Positions 46,459 to 54,889 of a DNA stretch of 64,000 nt are shown here, piece by piece; positions within the stretch are counted from its first letter, which is position 1, and each line of letters begins with the position of its first letter. The stretch is from Clostridium beijerinckii. GTDB taxonomy: Bacteria > Bacillota > Clostridia > Clostridiales > Clostridiaceae. Under the pieces are notes generated by a model. It worked only from the letters and a program-made list of their open reading frames with translations, ran no database searches and was not told where the DNA came from. Where the stretch lies: the NCBI RefSeq assembly GCF_018223745.1, contig NZ_CP073653.1:2508001-2572000 (forward strand), given 5' to 3'. A program made the translations under genes and the position numbers.

Positions 46459-46781
46459 CGTTAAAACATTATGTATCATTAAAATGAATATATTTTTAAT
46501 ATATATGTAAATGTAATAATACACAAGCTAATGTAGAATTAATAGAATAAATTAGTAAGATGAGTAGGTAGTTTTAGTGATGAGCTTAAATTTAATTGTC
46601 AACATTAAAGACATAGACCATTATATATGTTCATAAGTATAGATACAAAAGACTTTGTGTAGATTACGCGAAGTCTTTTGTGTATTATATTAGAGGGGAA
46701 ATATAATGATATAGTAATCTCAAGTTTAAGGGAATGTAATATTTAATTTTTATATGAATTTCTTAAGCTGATGACATTAGG

Positions 46782-47560
46782 AGAAAAGAAGGCAAGTACA
46801 CTTCGCTAAATAAGTCGTTGTCCCGTAAATGATACAAGCCCATAAGGGGCTTGCACACTTCGGGAAACGTTATTTAGCTAAATGTACATGCCTTCTTTTC
46901 TGTATTATGGTTTATTGCTGCAGATGAAGTAGAAGGTGTTACCATGGTTTTTGGTTTATTGTGTTAATGGAGATAATGCTGCACATGCAGATTAATGTTT
47001 TTGTGAAATGTGAGAATTGGAAAAGAAAGTTAATGTTTTTATTTTCCTATGACGATTATTTAAATTCACTTCTAAGATTCTAAACCAGAAAGAGTCAATA
47101 TGTAATCCCAAGGAGCTTTGCTCAAGTGGAATTACATTGACACTTTCTTCAGTGGTTAATTTAGATGTAGTGATTGGATTAAAGGCTGCGCCTTAAATCT
47201 CATGAACAGTAGAAAGCATATGAAATATAGAGTATTCTAGAGATTAAGGATAGATCCTATTTGGTGTATTACATGATTTATGGAGAAGTGATGCATGCGC
47301 ATAAAGAAAAGGGCGCCTTGGACTTGCAATCACAGGATAGAGATAAAGTTTATTGGAAGTTGGCAGGTCCACAATGTACTTGCTTACCTGCTAGTCCTTT
47401 TTAGTAATGGCGCTCTTTCCGCTTAAGAAATCCAATCACTAAAAATAATAGAATAGATATTTATAAGGAAATTATTTTTAGTGATTCGGTTTCTTGCGCT
47501 TCAATAACACTCATTACTAATAAGGACAGGCAGAAAAGCAATTACATTGACGGCGCCATG
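46782..47560 (+). ncRNA. candidate large structured RNA, copy A
   Basis: About 780 nt without a gene but with nested helices. The outermost stem at the left pairs 46782-46800 with 46883-46901 (TGTACATGCCTTCTTTTCT). Inside it are GCTAAATAA/TTATTTAGC, CCCG/CGGG and CAAGCCC/GGGCTTG. Further on are a long stem at 47087-47148, GGATTAAAGGC/GCCTTAAATC near 47176, GGCAGGT/ACCTGC near 47363-47390, and 47427-47493 with arms ATCACTAAAAATAAT / ATTATTTTTAGTGAT. G-U pairs indicate plus-strand RNA. The last hairpin recurs in copy B with a C-G to U-G change. Architecture resembles ornate large RNAs (ROOL/GOLLD type); the class is not assigned. Confidence 0.55.
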
Positions 47561-47753
47561 TGGAATAAAAGTTTTTTTAATAGTAGTTATAATGAGAGTA
47601 GAATAGATTAGACAGAGTAAATTAAAATAAGAAATTGTTCTTTGAAAACTAAATAATATGTTATTTACAAAATGTGTTATAATATGTTCTGATAGTAGTT
47701 TTTGATAAAACAAGACAGATTTTTGTTTATAGTAGATAAAGGGAGTATTTTAA

Positions 47754-47931
47754 ATGGGATGTATTAATATTAAGCGAATTTGGTCAGATGAAACCATGAT
47801 TGAATTTGAATTTTCAGCCAATAATGCAAATATTTATTCACAATTAAATTTCTTTGTAACTGAAAATGAATTATTAGAAATTTATTAACTGAGGATCGTG
47901 CAAGTGTTCAAGGAATAGCTTTTAGAAACTA
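47754..47931 (+). pseudogene. broken small immunity-like gene
   Basis: AAAGGGAG precedes ATG 47754. The first frame encodes MGCINIKRIWSDETMIEFEF ... FFVTENELLEIY and stops at 47888. The neighbouring frame continues naturally as NLLTEDRASVQGIAFRN to 47931, so a frameshift near 47880 is likely. Composition (compact, acidic) and the next gene suggest a small immunity-type protein, which is a weak inference. Confidence 0.5.
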
Positions 47932-47985
47932 GTGTAATAATATTATAATTTTCAAGTCGCTGGTAGTGAAAATAAGAGGTGAAAT

Positions 47986-48249
47986 ATGATGGAGTATATA
48001 AAAGCACATAAATATTCATCTAATCACAGAAATCAATTGTTAAGAGATAAAAAATGTGGTTGTTTTTATTGTTTAAAAATTTTTAGTCCAAAAGAAATTG
48101 TAGATTGGGTTGAGGATATTGGTGGTACAGGTATTTGTCCGTATTGTGGCACAGATTCTATAATTAGCGAAAGTTCAGGATATCAAATAACAAAAGAATT
48201 CCTAATAGAGATGAAAAACTATTGGTTTAATAAAAACAATAATGAATAA
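47986..48249 (+). CDS. small zinc-ribbon cytoplasmic protein (polymorphic-toxin immunity-like)
   Basis: 87 aa, with SNHRNQLLRDKKCGCFYCLKIFSPKEIVDWVE and ICPYCGTDSIISE. The two CxxC pairs (C26/C29 and C49/C52, approximate) make a zinc ribbon. This sequence type is common as a stand-alone cytoplasmic protein next to contact-dependent toxin genes, where an immunity role is suspected. GAGGTG precedes two adjacent ATGs. No toxin gene is adjacent here. Confidence 0.7.
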   Translation: MMEYIKAHKYSSNHRNQLLRDKKCGCFYCLKIFSPKEIVDWVEDIGGTGICPYCGTDSIISESSGYQITKEFLIEMKNYWFNKNNNE

Positions 48250-48347
48250 TATATTTAATATAGTACATTATCTTAAAGAAAATCTGATATTTACATAATA
48301 GTTATAATTTAAAAAAGATAAATTTTGATTTATAAGGAAGGTGAATC

Positions 48348-48410
48348 ATGAAAATATTTTTACGTATGCACCCAAAGAATCGTTTATCCTCTGTACAACC
48401 AAAAAATTAA
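48348..48410 (+). CDS. 20-aa leader peptide before the metallo-hydrolase gene
   Basis: AAGGAAGGTG lies 5 nt before ATG 48348. The peptide is MKIFLRMHPKNRLSSVQPKN, ending 25 nt before the next start. Its codons cover the whole left arm of the hairpin at 48387-48424, so a ribosome on it would hold that hairpin open. Size and placement are like erm/cat attenuation leaders. Confidence 0.55.
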   Translation: MKIFLRMHPKNRLSSVQPKN

Positions 48411-48424
48411 TTTTGTACAGAGGA
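48387..48424 (+). promoter_or_regulatory. hairpin hiding the ribosome site of the metallo-hydrolase gene
   Basis: A perfect 12-bp inverted repeat TCCTCTGTACAA / TTGTACAGAGGA with a 14-nt loop. The right arm contains AGAGGA(G), the Shine-Dalgarno of the gene starting at 48436, so the closed hairpin should block its translation. Confidence 0.65.
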
Positions 48425-48435
48425 GTGCATATTAA

Positions 48436-49251
48436 ATGAATAGATTAAATAAGCCAATTATTACGAAAGAAACAATCAAAGCAATGGAGGACATGTCATT
48501 TTTTACCCATGCTATGATTTTTGACGATTTACTAATTGTTGCACAAAAAGAAACGAATTGCTTTGTATTAAAGACAAGTGATGGGCTAATAGTAATAGAT
48601 GCTATTTGGCCAGCAAAGGAAGCTTTTGATGCAATAGTATCTGCTATTAAAGATGTAGGTTGGGATCCTGATACTATAAAAAAGCTGGTTTTAACTCATG
48701 GACATGTTGATCATACAGGCTGTGGAAAATGGTTTGTTGAGAAATACCATGCTTACACATATCTTTCTAAAATAGATGATATTTTTTGGGAGGAACATCC
48801 GACTAAGCCTGATAGACCAGAAACGTGGAAAGATTATAAAATTGATGTTTATGTTCAAGATGGTGATACCATAATATTGGGTGATAAAACAATATATGTT
48901 TATGGTACTCCTGGTCATACTCCAGGAGGATTAAGCTATATATTCCCTGTAAAAGATGATGGTAAAATCCACATGGCAGCATTATGGGGGGCTACAACTC
49001 CACCATGGACAAAAAATGAAGTAAAACAATATCTTAAGTCCTTAGATTATTTTATTAGTGAAGCAATTAGTAAAAAAGTAGATGTGGCTCTAAGTAATCA
49101 TACAGCTATAGATAATGGCTTGGAGCGTATTATATATTCAAAAGCAAGAATGGATTATATGCCTAATATTTATATTGTCGGACAAGATGGATTTCAAAAT
49201 TATTGTCAGGTGTTTAGGACATTGAGTTATGATCTGCTGGAAAGATTATAA
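48436..49251 (+). CDS. metallo-beta-lactamase-fold hydrolase (subclass B3-like)
   Basis: 271 aa. The zinc motif THGHVDHTGCG gives H88, H90, D92, H93. Further ligands are in YGTPGHTPGG (about 158-167) and the late SNHTAIDNG. The N-terminal and inter-motif spacing resembles B3-type enzymes and their hydrolase relatives. There is no obvious signal peptide, so it is probably cytoplasmic, and antibiotic hydrolysis should not be assumed. Its ribosome site is locked in a hairpin preceded by a 20-codon leader peptide, suggesting inducible translation. A terminator follows at 49375. Confidence 0.85.
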   Translation: MNRLNKPIITKETIKAMEDMSFFTHAMIFDDLLIVAQKETNCFVLKTSDGLIVIDAIWPAKEAFDAIVSAIKDVGWDPDTIKKLVLTHGHVDHTGCGKWFVEKYHAYTYLSKIDDIFWEEHPTKPDRPETWKDYKIDVYVQDGDTIILGDKTIYVYGTPGHTPGGLSYIFPVKDDGKIHMAALWGATTPPWTKNEVKQYLKSLDYFISEAISKKVDVALSNHTAIDNGLERIIYSKARMDYMPNIYIVGQDGFQNYCQVFRTLSYDLLERL

Positions 49252-49374
49252 GTATAATGCCAGGTCAAGAAAGTTCAATTTTGCCATAGTACTGTCACAA
49301 ATCTCTTGTAATATATAAAAACAAAGTAGTTAAACATTATTTATCCACTATTAAATAAATATTAACCAGTATTC

Positions 49375-49411
49375 AGAATGGTCTATTCACAATAATAGAT
49401 CATTCTTTTTT
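49375..49411 (+). terminator. terminator after metallo-hydrolase gene
   Basis: AGAATGgTCTATT / AATAGATCATTCT followed by T8. Confidence 0.85.
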
Positions 49412-49594
49412 TATTATAATAAAGTTAAATCAATGTATAATTTTTATATATGTAAGTAAAGCAATATGCTAACTGCAAAGTTGCAATTGAAAATATTAAG
49501 TTATACAATAAAAAAATAAATATTGAAGAAAAAATTAGAGTAATTGTACAGTTATAACATGTTTTATTATTGGAAGAGTTGGGGGAAGATTATA

Positions 49595-50659
49595 TTGAAA
49601 GGTATTTGTACATTAGAACAATTACAAGATGAAGCTAGAGCGGATTTGGGATACAGAAATGCAAATAAGGTTCCATTTCTTAAGACTAATGTTTATAAGG
49701 TAAGAAAGAGGATGGAAAAGAATAAGTCAGGAGGTTCAAAAGTAAAAGAATATGTATGGAATCACAATTTGAGGAAAAAAAATTTATCTTCATTAATCAG
49801 AGAGATCTATGATTGTGAAGAGCATTGCTTTTTGTATAAAATCTTTGGAATAGAGCAAACCAAGTTAAAACTTGAAATTTCATTTGCTGGAGTAAAGTTG
49901 CCTAAAGAAGCATACAGTGCTTCTTTTAGTGATTATCTTGAAGTTGAAAATTTGAAATTGCTTTCTTCAGTTGAAGATTTTGAAATAGTAATACAACCCG
50001 ATTCTATTGATGAGCCTGTAAATATTGCAAGAGAATGTAATATGATAGGCGATATTATTACAATAGATCATTTTGCACCTGGAATCTTTTTTAAATGTGA
50101 CTTTGATTATGTACCCAATATAGATGGTTGGACTATTATTGAGTTTTCAGAACGAACATTAGAGTGCAATGCATATGGATTACCAATAGACAATGATTAT
50201 CCCATGTGGGTAGAATATTTGCTTACAAGTTATGTTATGTACAACATTGGAAATGAAAGATTGGCTTTTTTTTCTGCTTTTGCTGCACTAGACCAATATA
50301 TAGAAATGCTATATGCAAATCTAGAAACTGCGTATTATAACTTACTGCCAAGAATAGGAAATGCTGAAGTATTTGATAAATACTGTGATAAAATTGAAAG
50401 ATATCAAAATATGAATAGGCGAATTATAGATGAGAAATTTAAAGATGTAATACACGAATGTGTTGTAGATTTTGAGAAATATGGTTATTTGTATAATAAG
50501 CTATATGACTATGAGAAAATGCGGAACAAAGTTGCTCATTGCGAAGAAGGGTATTCAGATGGTAATTATTTAGATTTAGTGTTTGTTATTATTGAGATTA
50601 TTTATTTGACAGGGACAGGAACAGAATTAGTAGATAATATTTTTGAGATATATGAGTAA
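49595..50659 (+). CDS. HEPN-domain protein, candidate stand-alone RNase/defence gene
   Basis: 354 aa from TTG 49595, chosen because GGGGGAAG lies 6 nt before it; the ATG at 49544 has no ribosome site. The N-terminal part is basic (VYKVRKRMEKNKSGGSKVKE). The middle is beta-rich. The C-terminal 130 residues are helical and end in the HEPN motif RNKVAHC (about 310-316), the RNase active-site pattern R(N)x3H. HEPN proteins with this build act in abortive infection, toxin-antitoxin or RNA-processing roles. It has a terminator and no partner gene, so it would be a single-gene system. Family not further assigned. Confidence 0.65.
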   Translation: MKGICTLEQLQDEARADLGYRNANKVPFLKTNVYKVRKRMEKNKSGGSKVKEYVWNHNLRKKNLSSLIREIYDCEEHCFLYKIFGIEQTKLKLEISFAGVKLPKEAYSASFSDYLEVENLKLLSSVEDFEIVIQPDSIDEPVNIARECNMIGDIITIDHFAPGIFFKCDFDYVPNIDGWTIIEFSERTLECNAYGLPIDNDYPMWVEYLLTSYVMYNIGNERLAFFSAFAALDQYIEMLYANLETAYYNLLPRIGNAEVFDKYCDKIERYQNMNRRIIDEKFKDVIHECVVDFEKYGYLYNKLYDYEKMRNKVAHCEEGYSDGNYLDLVFVIIEIIYLTGTGTELVDNIFEIYE

Positions 50660-50679
50660 GAGCACCTTCGGGTGTTTTT
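50658..50679 (+). terminator. terminator after HEPN gene
   Basis: GCACC ttcg GGTGT with a UUCG tetraloop and T7, overlapping the stop codon. Confidence 0.85.
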
Positions 50680-50966
50680 TTAATATCTAGGGATTTTGTG
50701 TCTTTAAAACCAATTATATCAATAGTTAAGAGGCTGTTGGCTTATAAAAATATGATTAGGAATGAGCATGCGCAGCCACTTTGTTCTCTATAGAGCTAGA
50801 TAATTTATGGTATATGGAAGTACCAAAAAGGAAATTTTAAACAAACTCCATTAATAAAAATAATTTCAATAAATGGATATAGCGTTGAATAAAGAAAAGT
50901 TGGATTTTAAGATTATAGTAATGGAACTTATCTAAAATAATGTTTTTTGGGAGAGCAATTATACCA
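50680..50966. other. non-coding gap
   Basis: No gene recognised. AT-rich, with a short GCATGCGC segment near 50767. Confidence 0.4.
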
Positions 50967-51032
50967 ATAGAAAATAAATATTTTAAAGGGGAAATTCGCT
51001 ACGCTCACCCCTGTACAATATTTATTTTCTAT
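50967..51032. repeat. 66-bp palindromic element
   Basis: A 16-bp perfect stem ATAGAAAATAAATATT (50967-50982) / AATATTTATTTTCTAT (51017-51032) encloses AGGGG / CCCCT and a CGCTACGC-containing loop. The 62-codon frame crossing it (50940-51128) is probably fortuitous. It resembles REP-like palindromes. Confidence 0.6.
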
Positions 51033-51154
51033 GGAGCTTTAGTATTTGCCACAAAAACAACAGAGGCTTGTCCTATAATTTTGGTAATTAATTCTGTAGT
51101 TTGTGCTATATTAAATAGAATGAAATAAACCTGAAGAATACCTCTTCAGGTTTA

Positions 51155-51331
51155 TTATTTTATTTCAAGTTCTAACTGCATTGGTCTTGTATCAAGGTAA
51201 TGTTCATATTCTATTTTATAGTATGTGATTAATTTTCTTCTGCCCTCATATGGTAGTGTATTTACAAGTGAATCAAATTGAGCTTTTGATACAAAGCCTT
51301 TTTCTTTTATAAGCCATGTTGTAAATGTCAT
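51155..51331 (-). CDS. small protein, tandem paralogue 2
   Basis: 58 aa from ATG 51331 (minus-strand GAGAGG 7 nt before it; a longer frame to 51397 would overlap the upstream gene). MTFTTWLIKEKGFVSKAQFDSL ... ITYYKIEYEHYLDTRP. It shares the pattern TFTxWL..K..F and YYxxxYxxYL with the gene upstream. Probably a small helical domain; function unknown. Confidence 0.6.
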   Translation of the reverse strand: MTFTTWLIKEKGFVSKAQFDSLVNTLPYEGRRKLITYYKIEYEHYLDTRPMQLELEIK

Positions 51332-51387
51332 TAGATCGAATCCTCTCATATAGATATTTTTAATGGGGGATAGAGATGTATATTTCT

Positions 51388-51561
51388 CTAATCCCATTCA
51401 GTCTGTAGGTAATTTATAAAATATTGATATTTTTCGTGATAATATAAATCAGTTTTTTTAGATTCCTCTTTTGATAAGATAGAAAGCCATTCTTTATAGT
51501 GTCCGTAGGAATTAAAAGCTTCTTTAGTAGTAAGCCATTTTGTAAATGTGAAATTTCTCAT
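51388..51561 (-). CDS. small protein, tandem paralogue 1
   Basis: 57 aa: MRNFTFTKWLTTKEAFNSYG ... LYYHEKYQYFINYLQTEWD. Minus-strand GAGAGG precedes the ATG at 51561. It is clearly related to the next gene downstream (FTFTKWL against MTFTTWL, LYYHEKYQYFINYL against TYYKIEYEHYLDT). A promoter region with TATAAT on the minus strand lies near 51590. Function unknown. Confidence 0.6.
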   Translation of the reverse strand: MRNFTFTKWLTTKEAFNSYGHYKEWLSILSKEESKKTDLYYHEKYQYFINYLQTEWD

Positions 51562-51723
51562 ATCTTTCTCAAATCCTCTCTTAACCTTATACTATAATTA
51601 TTGCCAATAATACGAACAAATATTCGTAGATACTTGTACTTATTTGTATATATTTTTAGCCATTTAAGTATAAGAAATTTGATTGTTGGCTAGAATATTT
51701 TACAGAGAAGGAGTGGAATAATA

Positions 51724-51888
51724 ATGGAAAATAGAAATAAAATTAAAAAAGTAAAACCACCAACAAAGCAACTCCATGTAGAATGTGAAATCAAGTTATA
51801 TGAAGACTTTGAAGCATATTGTCACAGAAATGGAAAAGATGTTAGTAAGGCGATAAGAGGATATATGAAACTATGTATTGGAGAATAA
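51724..51888 (+). CDS. small ribbon-helix-helix-like DNA-binding protein
   Basis: 54 aa. A basic N-terminus precedes QLHVECEIKLYEDFEAYCHRNGKDVSKAIRGYMKLCIGE, which reads as a strand followed by two helices, the MetJ/Arc pattern. AAGGAG is 12 nt before the ATG. A typical plasmid- or phage-borne regulator of its own operon; the 128-aa gene follows 125 nt later. Confidence 0.65.
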   Translation: MENRNKIKKVKPPTKQLHVECEIKLYEDFEAYCHRNGKDVSKAIRGYMKLCIGE

Positions 51889-52013
51889 AATATAAATAAT
51901 TAAAGTACCTAAAAGGTGCTTTTTTTGTACATAAATAATGTCTAAAATTTCTGAAAGTGGGCATAATAAAAATATGGGAGTAGAGGGAGTAAAAAGAAAA
52001 GGCGGCCATAAAA

Positions 52014-52400
52014 GTGGAAAAGAGAAAATATGAATCAAAAACATTAATAGCGGAGTACAGATATTTAAGCGAAAATAAAGAATTCAGATTTTCTGAAACA
52101 GCTTATAGACTAAAAGATGGCTCAATAATTATTGAGTATGAAGGCGCACCCTTAAGTCTTTATGGATTAAAATTAAGCTATAACAAGAATATAGGAAGAA
52201 AAGGAATATTCAGTGTAACCAGTGATGATTATGAATTTTGGAAGTCATTTAGAGGCAGAATTGATGATAACAGTTTTGTAGATTATGAAGCTGAAAGAAA
52301 TGATGATATAGAAAAAGTAAGAGAAGAATATTATAAACAAGTAAATGCAGAACATGAAAATATATTAGAAAGTTTATCATGCGAGGAGCTGCCATACTAA
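52014..52400 (+). CDS. hypothetical 128-aa protein
   Basis: Starts at GTG 52014 after AAAGGCGG. MEKRKYESKTLIAEYRYLSE ... RLKDGSIIIEYEGAPLSLYG ... DDYEFWKSFRGRIDDNSF, then an acidic helical tail. An alpha/beta mix without known motifs. It is the last protein gene before the large structured-RNA region B and follows a small DNA-binding protein, so it probably belongs to the same mobile segment. Confidence 0.6.
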   Translation: MEKRKYESKTLIAEYRYLSENKEFRFSETAYRLKDGSIIIEYEGAPLSLYGLKLSYNKNIGRKGIFSVTSDDYEFWKSFRGRIDDNSFVDYEAERNDDIEKVREEYYKQVNAEHENILESLSCEELPY

Positions 52401-52439
52401 ATACATAAGGGAGGAAATCCCATATAAAGTGAAACTTTT

Positions 52440-53876
52440 CAGTTATAGTTTTACTATAACTGAATTTAGTTGAACTTATCTAGGCTCGTGACGTTCTTAG
52501 CTCACATATAACAATATGTGAGTGCTAGAACGACTAGAGATCAGATAAATAAAGTAATAAGAAGGATAAGCACTTAACGCAAGTAACCCAAGTGAAAGCT
52601 AATAATATAAGCCATATTCTTAAAGGTCCAACCAATAAATTAAAAACAGCATGTCCACCTAAGCAGTATAATATCACATGGATTTTTCATATTTACTTTA
52701 TCTATTTATTTAAAAGGCAGGTCAAGACCAAAAGCGAAGCGTGTCTTGAGCTACGTTTTAAATAAATGTACCATGTTATATGAAAAAAATATATAAGAGG
52801 TATGGTCTAGAGTTTTTCAATGGGGGCGGTCTTGGACTGGCTTTTTTAGTATTTCTACATAATTAAAAGTAGATAATAGCTCTGAAAATCGTATCATTAA
52901 AAATAATTTCCCTGTAATACAATTTATTATTTTTAGTGATTGGATTTTTAGAGCGTAAAACCATATAATCAAACATTATAGTAATAAACATAAGCCTGTA
53001 CAAGATAGGCATGCCGTCACATTACTAATACTTTCTTATATAATTGTGATGGCATGTCTAAGCCCCCAAAAATTCTTGTCAGCTTGTCTGGCCAACTAAA
53101 CATTATCTTTACATTTTCCTATACCAGAAAAAATAAATTATAATGAACTTAAAAAAGAACCATAAACAAAAGTTCCAGTCAGAGGGATGGATAAATATTC
53201 TATACATATTTTAAAGAAAGAATTTAACTGCATAGTTACTTAATTATAATTTATTCATAAAATCTCCATCCCGAAGTGCCCCACCGGGAACCCAAACAAT
53301 GGACTAGTCTAATGCGTACAGATTCTTACTTTGTAAAAGACTCCGAGTAATGAGGAGACTTTTACAATGTTAGAAGCCTGTAGCTGTATGACCTGTCCAT
53401 TTTTGGGTGGTGGATTGCGGCACCCAAGGAACTATTAAGAAAATAAACTTGTCCTTTAGAAAATGCGTATATAGGTATACCAATAACAGCTATAACATAA
53501 GAACATAGATAAAATATAATTAAGTACAAACTATTTATTAGTATATAAAGATAATTTAAATTAAGCACGTAGAAATAAAACTAAACTAATAGAGTGGCGC
53601 AGCCACAAGGAGCGCACAGTGCTCCAATATATTTATTCCTTGCTGCCGCAGGCTACAACAATTAATGAGAAGTTCAAGATATACAGATTTTATAAATGTT
53701 TAGACTATACTATCGTGATATATAGGTTCTAAAAATAACGAAATATATAAAATATCTTGAACTTCTCTTCATTAGGAGCAAAGCGACGCTATTGGATTAC
53801 AAAAGATGGACTGAATGAAGTTATAGCTAAATTTAAAATTGTCTAATAACTGTAATAGCTTTATTCAGTCCATCTT
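52440..53876 (+). ncRNA. candidate large structured RNA, copy B (may be several RNAs)
   Basis: About 1.4 kb without a credible gene but dense nested stems. From left: CAGTTATAGT/ACTATAACTG (52440); hairpin 52492-52532; a nested three-helix stack 52682-52787 (ATTTTTCATAT, ATTTATTTAAAA, GTCAAGAC with their partners); 52879-52954, matching the copy A hairpin with ATCATTAAAAATAAT / ATTATTTTTAGTGAT; GGCATGCCgTCACA / TGTGAtGGCATGTC (about 53009-53057); a concentric domain 53276-53423 (GTGCC, ATGGAC, TTGTAAAAGaCTCC and partners); a 16-bp perfect stem 53667-53682/53752-53767; and 53803-53816/53863-53876. Class unassigned. Confidence 0.55.
53772..53804 (+). repeat. dispersed repeat related to 19762-19794
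   Basis: TTAGGAGCAAAGCGACGCTA then TTGGATTACAAAAGA. It lies between the last two long hairpins of region B; differences from the other copy are all transitions. Confidence 0.5.
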
Positions 53877-54059
53877 AACTCCTTGTATTATTTTAATTTG
53901 TTACATACATAATATTCATGCAAGAATATGAAAAACTTGTAAATAAATGCAGATATTATATAATAATAATTATATAAAGTGATGTTAAATAGTTAAAAAC
54001 TATAGGCTTATAAAAGATTATATTAAAAGTATACAATTTATGTAGTTAGGAGAAAGCTT

Positions 54060-54236
54060 ATGCAAATTAATTATATGACTCTAATTATGAATTGGATCAA
54101 TTTTGGGGTAATAATTTTAATAATAATAGGAATATATAAAGGGGTAAATGCATTTAAAAGTTTTATAAAAAGAAATAAACAAATGAATGAAAAATTGGAT
54201 ATTATTTTAGATACACTTGAAGAAAGCAAGAAATGA
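54060..54236 (+). CDS. small membrane protein with coiled-coil tail
   Basis: 58 aa. One membrane segment (INFGVIILIIIGIYKGVNAF, about 13-32) is followed by a basic patch (KRNKQ) and a short amphipathic helix (MNEKLDIILDTLEESKK). TTAGGAGAAAG lies before the ATG. The topology is like small holin-type or YvrJ-like membrane proteins; no family assigned. Confidence 0.6.
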   Translation: MQINYMTLIMNWINFGVIILIIIGIYKGVNAFKSFIKRNKQMNEKLDIILDTLEESKK

Positions 54237-54300
54237 ATTTAAGGTGTTTTTTTAATATTTCTCCATAGTAAATTAATACCAAGAGAGAGGATGATTTAAT

Positions 54301-54759
54301 ATGCTAATTATAGAACATTTAGCAGACCATAAAGAATACATTGATACTGTGATAAATTGGATTTGGAAGGAATTTGGAAACGAAAATAATTATAATTTTT
54401 TTGAAAGTATAATAAAAAACAGTTTAATAAAAAATAGACTTCCATTAACATTTATTGCACTTGAAGATAATGAATTAGTTGGAACTATCGGCTTGTGGAG
54501 AAGTGATTTAATGAGTAGACAAGACCTTTTTCCTTGGTTATCAGCATTGTTTGTTAAAAAAAATTTCAGAGGAAAAAGGATTGGGCAAGAATTACAGAAT
54601 TTTTTGGTTGAGTATTGCAGAGAAGTAGGTTTTACAGAACTATTTCTTTATACCGATATTTGTGACTATTATGAAAAGACTGGATGGGAATATATTGAAG
54701 ATGGTGTTGAATATTCAGGAGAATATATAAAAATATATAAGAAAGAAATGAGCAAGTAA
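54301..54759 (+). CDS. GNAT-family N-acetyltransferase
   Basis: 152 aa. The GNAT core is visible: LTFIALEDNELVGTIGLWRSD (strands 2-4), then the acetyl-CoA loop PWLSALFVKKNFRGKRIGQELQNFL (RGKRIG, about 100) and the C-terminal ELFLYTDICDYYEKTGWEYIED. GAGAGGATG precedes the ATG. The substrate is unknown. It is monocistronic, ending before a perfect terminator shared with the convergent YvrJ gene. Confidence 0.9.
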   Translation: MLIIEHLADHKEYIDTVINWIWKEFGNENNYNFFESIIKNSLIKNRLPLTFIALEDNELVGTIGLWRSDLMSRQDLFPWLSALFVKKNFRGKRIGQELQNFLVEYCREVGFTELFLYTDICDYYEKTGWEYIEDGVEYSGEYIKIYKKEMSK

Positions 54760-54846
54760 TACATAATATTCTTAATTTGTGTATCATTTTATAATTTAAA
54801 TTCAAATTAAACTACTTAGTTTCGGTGTTCTAATACAAATAAATTT

Positions 54847-54887
54847 AAAGGCGATAAACACTAATAATCAATGTTTATCGCCTTTTT
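54847..54887. terminator. bidirectional terminator
   Basis: Perfect 14-bp stem AAAGGCGATAAACA / TGTTTATCGCCTTT with an 11-nt loop and T5, between the GNAT and YvrJ genes. Confidence 0.9.
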
Positions 54888-54889
54888 AC

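Noticed and set aside
47501..47713. 70-codon minus-strand reading frame
   Set aside because: No ribosome site, low-complexity hydrophobic content; overlaps the end of structured region A.
50940..51128. 62-codon plus-strand reading frame
   Set aside because: It crosses the 66-bp palindrome, has no Shine-Dalgarno and no protein-like pattern.
53362..53568. 68-codon minus-strand reading frame
   Set aside because: It lies within the nested helices of region B, has no ribosome site and low-complexity hydrophobic content; the helices explain the openness better.
52440..53876. reading region B as a degenerate group II or group I intron
   Set aside because: No domain V-like motif or GUGCGAC start was found there, unlike the true intron at 27278-29926.
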